Source of the DNA: Breviolum minutum Mf 1.05b.01
Lineage: Eukaryota > Sar > Dinophyceae > Suessiales > Symbiodiniaceae
Length of the DNA stretch: 64,000 bases
Direction: 5' to 3'
Assembly (NCBI GenBank): GCA_000507305.1
Contig: DF240057.1
Coordinates: 72,088 to 136,087, forward strand
In this document: piece by piece, positions 60,010 to 64,000 of the stretch
How the letters are laid out: the number at the start of each line of letters is the position of its first letter
How positions within the stretch are numbered: the first letter of the stretch is position 1
Translations under genes and position numbers: made by a program
Notes under the pieces: generated by a model
Databases searched by the model: none
Told to the model about the DNA's origin: nothing
Seen by the model: the letters and a program-made list of their open reading frames with translations, nothing else

Positions 60010-60440
60010 AAACCGTTGCATGTTGGCCATGGGTGGATGTGAGGCGCCCCACAGGAACGCGGAGTTGATGTGCGTATCACCCTTTGAGCCAGGTCCTGCG
60101 CAAGACGGTGAAGGGCGCGGACCATGCGCAAGTTGAGGGTCTCAGCTGAAATCATGTGGAAAATAGATGATCCAACAGTCATGCAATAGCGGTTTGTCAT
60201 GACACCCCGACTAAAGGATCTATTTTCTAGATCATTTTCGATTCTTTTTGGATTTGAGCTATCATCATACTTTGATCCGGACCCGTTGCTCCCACAATTT
60301 TCGGTGGAACAACGAGTATTGAATTTTACGAGCCCTGCTTGAGCTTGGGGGGGCTTTTTGGAATGGCCTGTTTGTACATAATGCGACATACCTACATCTA
60401 CATTCACAACATATTCAAATGTCGCGAGAAACCTACCCTG
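60010..60440 (-). CDS. Unassigned - strand coding stretch
   Basis: One long minus frame reads FNTRCSTENCGSNGSGSKYD, NPKRIENDLENRSFSRGVMT, FHMISAETLNLRMVRALHRL, AQDLAQRVIRTSTPRS. Composition suggests real coding sequence; no domain recognised. Confidence 0.4.
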
Positions 60441-61867
60441 CATTGACTTCCTGCAGTTTCTAGACCTGTGATCATCGGAAATCATAGAAATGATAGAACG
60501 ATAATAACAACCATGACACAATGACCATGATCATCATCCTGATCCCCATCATCCTCACCATCAACATCGCTAGCATCAAACAACGGTGGATTTTTTGTGA
60601 GGACCGTCCTCCCGGAGAAGTTCGGCTGCGAAGCACCGCTTCAAGGCGGGTGTCACACCTTCATGGTGCAACGATACACTGAAGTCATGCAAGTAGGGCA
60701 TTTATTCAAAGGACTTGTGATACTTGTAAGACTTGTAAGGATACAAAAATATACAAAAATACATGCATACGTTGATATACTCCTCACCCTACCAGTACAC
60801 TGCAATGCCTACGGCTACAGGTGAATCTCAAAATCAAGCGCCATACATCTGCACGTTGCTGTAAGTGATCATAACCATGAACCATCAATGTATGATCAAT
60901 ATAATATGTATGTGATTGCATATGTTCATACATCTAAGCAAAACATAGTCCTCGTCGCAATCCAACAACCTAAATTTACCCAAGCTGCTACACAATTTCC
61001 GTTTTGGGATCAGCGACCGAGACCATGAGCTACGGAGTCACAAAATGTTGGACCAAATCACATGGACTGTCAGTTTTGCGCAAGGATGGCATTCAGACCT
61101 ACATCAGCCAGATATATTTTCTGCTTTGCATGTATGAAAACTGCATATAGATGTTCATGCGATATACGGCACAGCATCTCCCGAATACAGGTTCATGTGA
61201 TATATGATGTACCGTACAGAATCTGTTTACTCAAATATACTGTATTTATTGGCACGTTCTATTACGTTCTATTTTTTATAATCATCTATAAACTCTTAGA
61301 ACATATGCTGATCTGCAGGATCTTGGGCCTCTTTGCTGAAAAGAAATCACCCACATTCTGCCATCGCATCTATCTTGCATCACACTAGATCACAATGCTT
61401 CTAGCGAGTGCATATATTCGTTTACCATCACTTCCCTACCCAGAAATTCACGTGTCTATTTGGATATTCGAATCCCGTTGACCCACCGTTTCCTCACGGC
61501 ACCTGTTTTCAAAGGTCCTGATTGATCCGCCAGAACCGACTTGAAAATCATAGTCTCCGGAGCTGCCTCAGTAAATTCGATTCCAAAATAGGTTTACCCC
61601 GTAGTAAAATCAACATGGCAATGAAACGTCCGCCCTTTCCAAGAAAGAAAAAAATACAGTATCTCATATCTCTATGTCCATGGTCCAAAAAACAAACATA
61701 AAGCGTTCTGGGATGACTGGAGTGTAGTATTCAGCGGTCAACTATAATATGCCATGTTTACTCATCAAATATCTGACCTGCAGGTCTGAAAATGCAAAAG
61801 ATGTGGAAGTTACCGGGGAATGCACACCACACTAGAATATACAGTAGAATAATTGTGATCCAAAAGA

Positions 61868-62480
61868 TCACATTTCAAACGGCAGCTTGCTTAAATCCAT
61901 GAAGAAAGACGAATATTCTCTTTCTATTGGGCCCATTGAAGCAGTGACATCACCCAAAACATCATAAAACTTCACTGCGGCATCCTCAATTCGGCCATTG
62001 GGTAAGTCAATCCTGGGGTTTCCCCAACTCTTTGTTCTTGGCCAGCAACATGGGCCTGGCTGTTCGGCTTGGACATGCATTACCATGTGCTTGTGCTACT
62101 TACTGTACTTGTTGTCCTTGTAGTACTTGTCATGTTTGATTGAACACTTTCAACATGGTAAGTATAGTAATGGCGCCCATCTTTGGGAACCTTTCTCGTG
62201 AGAAAAGCGTCTTGATGCCTATTGGTGCTTGTCCCTCCCCTTTCGCAACAAACAAGAACTACATGAAGCAGCGCCACAACCAACAGAAACACATCATCAA
62301 AATCACTCAAAAACCATCAACAAACCACGCAAAACCGCCTGAGGAACATGATGAAAACATAGGAACACCCTTTTCCAAAATCGACTCCCTCAACGTTTTT
62401 CTTGCCTGGACTTCACCTTCATGGTCCACTTCATCTAAGGATAGTGGTCCTGAAAGCCGTTTCAAGACCTTGGGCGGCAA
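61868..62480 (-). CDS. Group of unassigned - strand exons
   Basis: Three minus-strand pieces look coding: LPPKVLKRLSGPLSLDEVD with VQARKTLRESILEKGVP (62.48-62.33 kb); GEGQAPIGIKTLFSREKF (about 62.24-62.18 kb); and RIDLPNGRIEDAAVKFYDVL, GPIEREYSSFFMDLSKL ending in TGA at 61868 (62.05-61.87 kb). The last may be a C-terminus. Family unknown. Confidence 0.4.
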
Positions 62481-63304
62481 CGCTTGAGCTCATGCAGGCA
62501 TGAAAATGCTGGCTGACAAGGAAGGATCATCCTTTTATCAAAAAAAGTTTCTCAACTGACTTCTAAAGGTCAATAAATCGTTTGCCCAAATCAACGCCTC
62601 TTGAATAGTTTCCTGATGTTTCCTCAAGGCTGTGGCTGTATGGACTTCTGAGATGGGCGAGCCGCAGTTGTAGGGTAACCTGGCTGCATGTTCCAGGAGT
62701 CAACAGGCGCGGCCGAAGGCATGCATTGTGGACAGACCTTGATGCAAGTTGGTTTTAGCATATGATCTTTGAAACATATCTATATCTATTGTGCATGTAT
62801 GGTACCCAATTTTGTGTATGTCTCGCATCCATGTATCTCATTGTATCTCATATTCTATTTTTCCCGTTTGGTGGTAGAAAATCTCTGGCTGAGTGGTCAA
62901 CAGCAAGAAGCCTCACGTCAAGCTTCTCACTCCCATTTCCAAAAAAGGCTCCCAACCAGAGACAGGCACTGCAGGAGAAGATGTCCAGTTCGTGGAGCTG
63001 CCAAAACCGTAGGCAGGTGGGGTACGTGGGAGCCGAGGAAGGTGGGAGAGTTGGAGATGCATGGGCAGGAGTTCTTTTAAAAAGAAGTAGTGTATCGCAT
63101 ACGCATACAATTAATATGAAAATACAATAAACTCTTCGTATGTATATATATATATACTATATAGATCAATACTTCAGGAGTATGTGCATCCTGTAGTACA
63201 AGTGCAGCTTCACTGCTGCACCCTCCCTCCAACAAATTTGTCATGAACATCTGCAAGGAATGATCTTCGGAGCCGCAGATTTACAAATTGACACGGGGAA
63301 CGTC

Positions 63305-63465
63305 TTTGTTGGTGTACAGTACGGGGCAGCATAAGCAATAACCGTTGCCTCCATTGGCTCGACCTCCTTGGGCTCTTCGCTCTCTGTGCGAGTCGGTCCA
63401 ATCACCTCGGCGCAAAGTGACCGTGGGATCTGCAAAGATTCTAATTTCGCATCAAACAAATCCGC
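63305..63465 (-). CDS. Unassigned - strand exon
   Basis: After the acceptor GTGGTCCAG: ADLFDAKLESLQIPRSLCAE, VIGPTRTESEEPKEVEPM, EATVIAYAAPYC. Clearly protein-like. The likely start of the exon is 63465; its end is near 63305 before GACGTTCCC. No family recognised. Confidence 0.45.
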
Positions 63466-64000
63466 CTGGACCACACCAAAAATTGACATTTGCCCACCGG
63501 GCACCCGACCAACGAGAACTCACCCTTGCCGCTTGTGCCCACTGCACGAGCCATAAAGTAATAATCTTGGCCTTTGAGGATGGCAAAACGGCTTGAGAGC
63601 TAAGAAACTAAAGAATGTCAGCAACACTTCTCAATCTTACACTTGCCTTCAAGTGGAAACTAAAGTAGCATACAGCATACTTCTAAGAGTGTGGATTCGA
63701 CATATCTACATATTTCAAAATCTTCCAATAGCTTACATTTCTTTTTTCCTTGTGTTATGGAGGGTTCCCAGTTCCAACAAAAGTAGTTGGCAATGGAACC
63801 TCAACATTGGACTCCCCAAGGCCTGGAAGCAAATTCGAAATGGTGAAGCTCGTCTTAGGAGCCACCACAGGTGCATACATGCACTCCTGGGCATGGTAGG
63901 AATAAGATGTCGAGCGTCATTTTTGATTGACCCAATATTTGTAAAATAATGTGAAAAACTATATTTGTGGTCTTTTTTTGTGGATGGAATTGGAAAGGTA

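Overview
The window looks like nuclear DNA of a dinoflagellate, probably a Symbiodiniaceae-type alga (inference). The reasons are many very short exons with GA, GC and GT 5' splice sites, AG|G acceptors, abundant trinucleotide arrays, a short palindromic element of a type I recall from Symbiodinium assemblies, and retroelements typical of these genomes. Most long open frames are not genes, because host coding sequence is cut into pieces of about 40-140 bp.

Layout. 1-5.3 kb: simple repeats and decayed coding-like sequence. 5.28-13.6 kb: a young Ty1/copia-type LTR retrotransposon with identical 145-bp LTRs, an initiator-Met-type primer site, gag, protease, a DNA-methyltransferase-like domain, integrase, reverse transcriptase and RNase H, spread over three successive frames. 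14.4-19.5 kb: a second, older retroelement of DIRS-like or unclassified type, with Cys/His gag modules on both sides of an assembly gap, a broken methyltransferase-like domain, a DUF4326-like domain, a YxDD-type RT and RNase H. Decayed tandem repeats flank both elements. 24.6-25.3 kb, + strand: a METTL21-like methyltransferase fragment with intron signals. 26.2-27.7 kb: an extremely AT-rich island with an internal gap. 27.8-54.2 kb, - strand: one split gene for an S9A prolyl-oligopeptidase-family enzyme. I rebuilt more than 20 of its exons from motif order and reading phase, including the Ser, Asp and His exons. One of its introns (42.8 to 36.4 kb) holds a second same-strand gene that starts with a signal peptide and continues into Ala/Pro-rich and Cys-containing exons. 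54.3-64 kb: further unassigned - strand exons, a 99-bp MITE-like hairpin and simple repeats.

The most interesting signals are: (1) the nested secreted-protein gene; (2) a recurring 5' splice-site pattern of G-N-N-N-CTTG across the peptidase gene, with GA the commonest first dinucleotide; (3) methyltransferase-like domains in two unrelated retroelements; (4) two same-direction frame changes in the young copia element that share a GGN-R-TGG context; (5) convergent + and - genes meeting at an AT-rich island, as expected of a dinoflagellate domain boundary.

No homology search was run. Family calls rest on recognised motifs, and splice junctions were inferred by hand.
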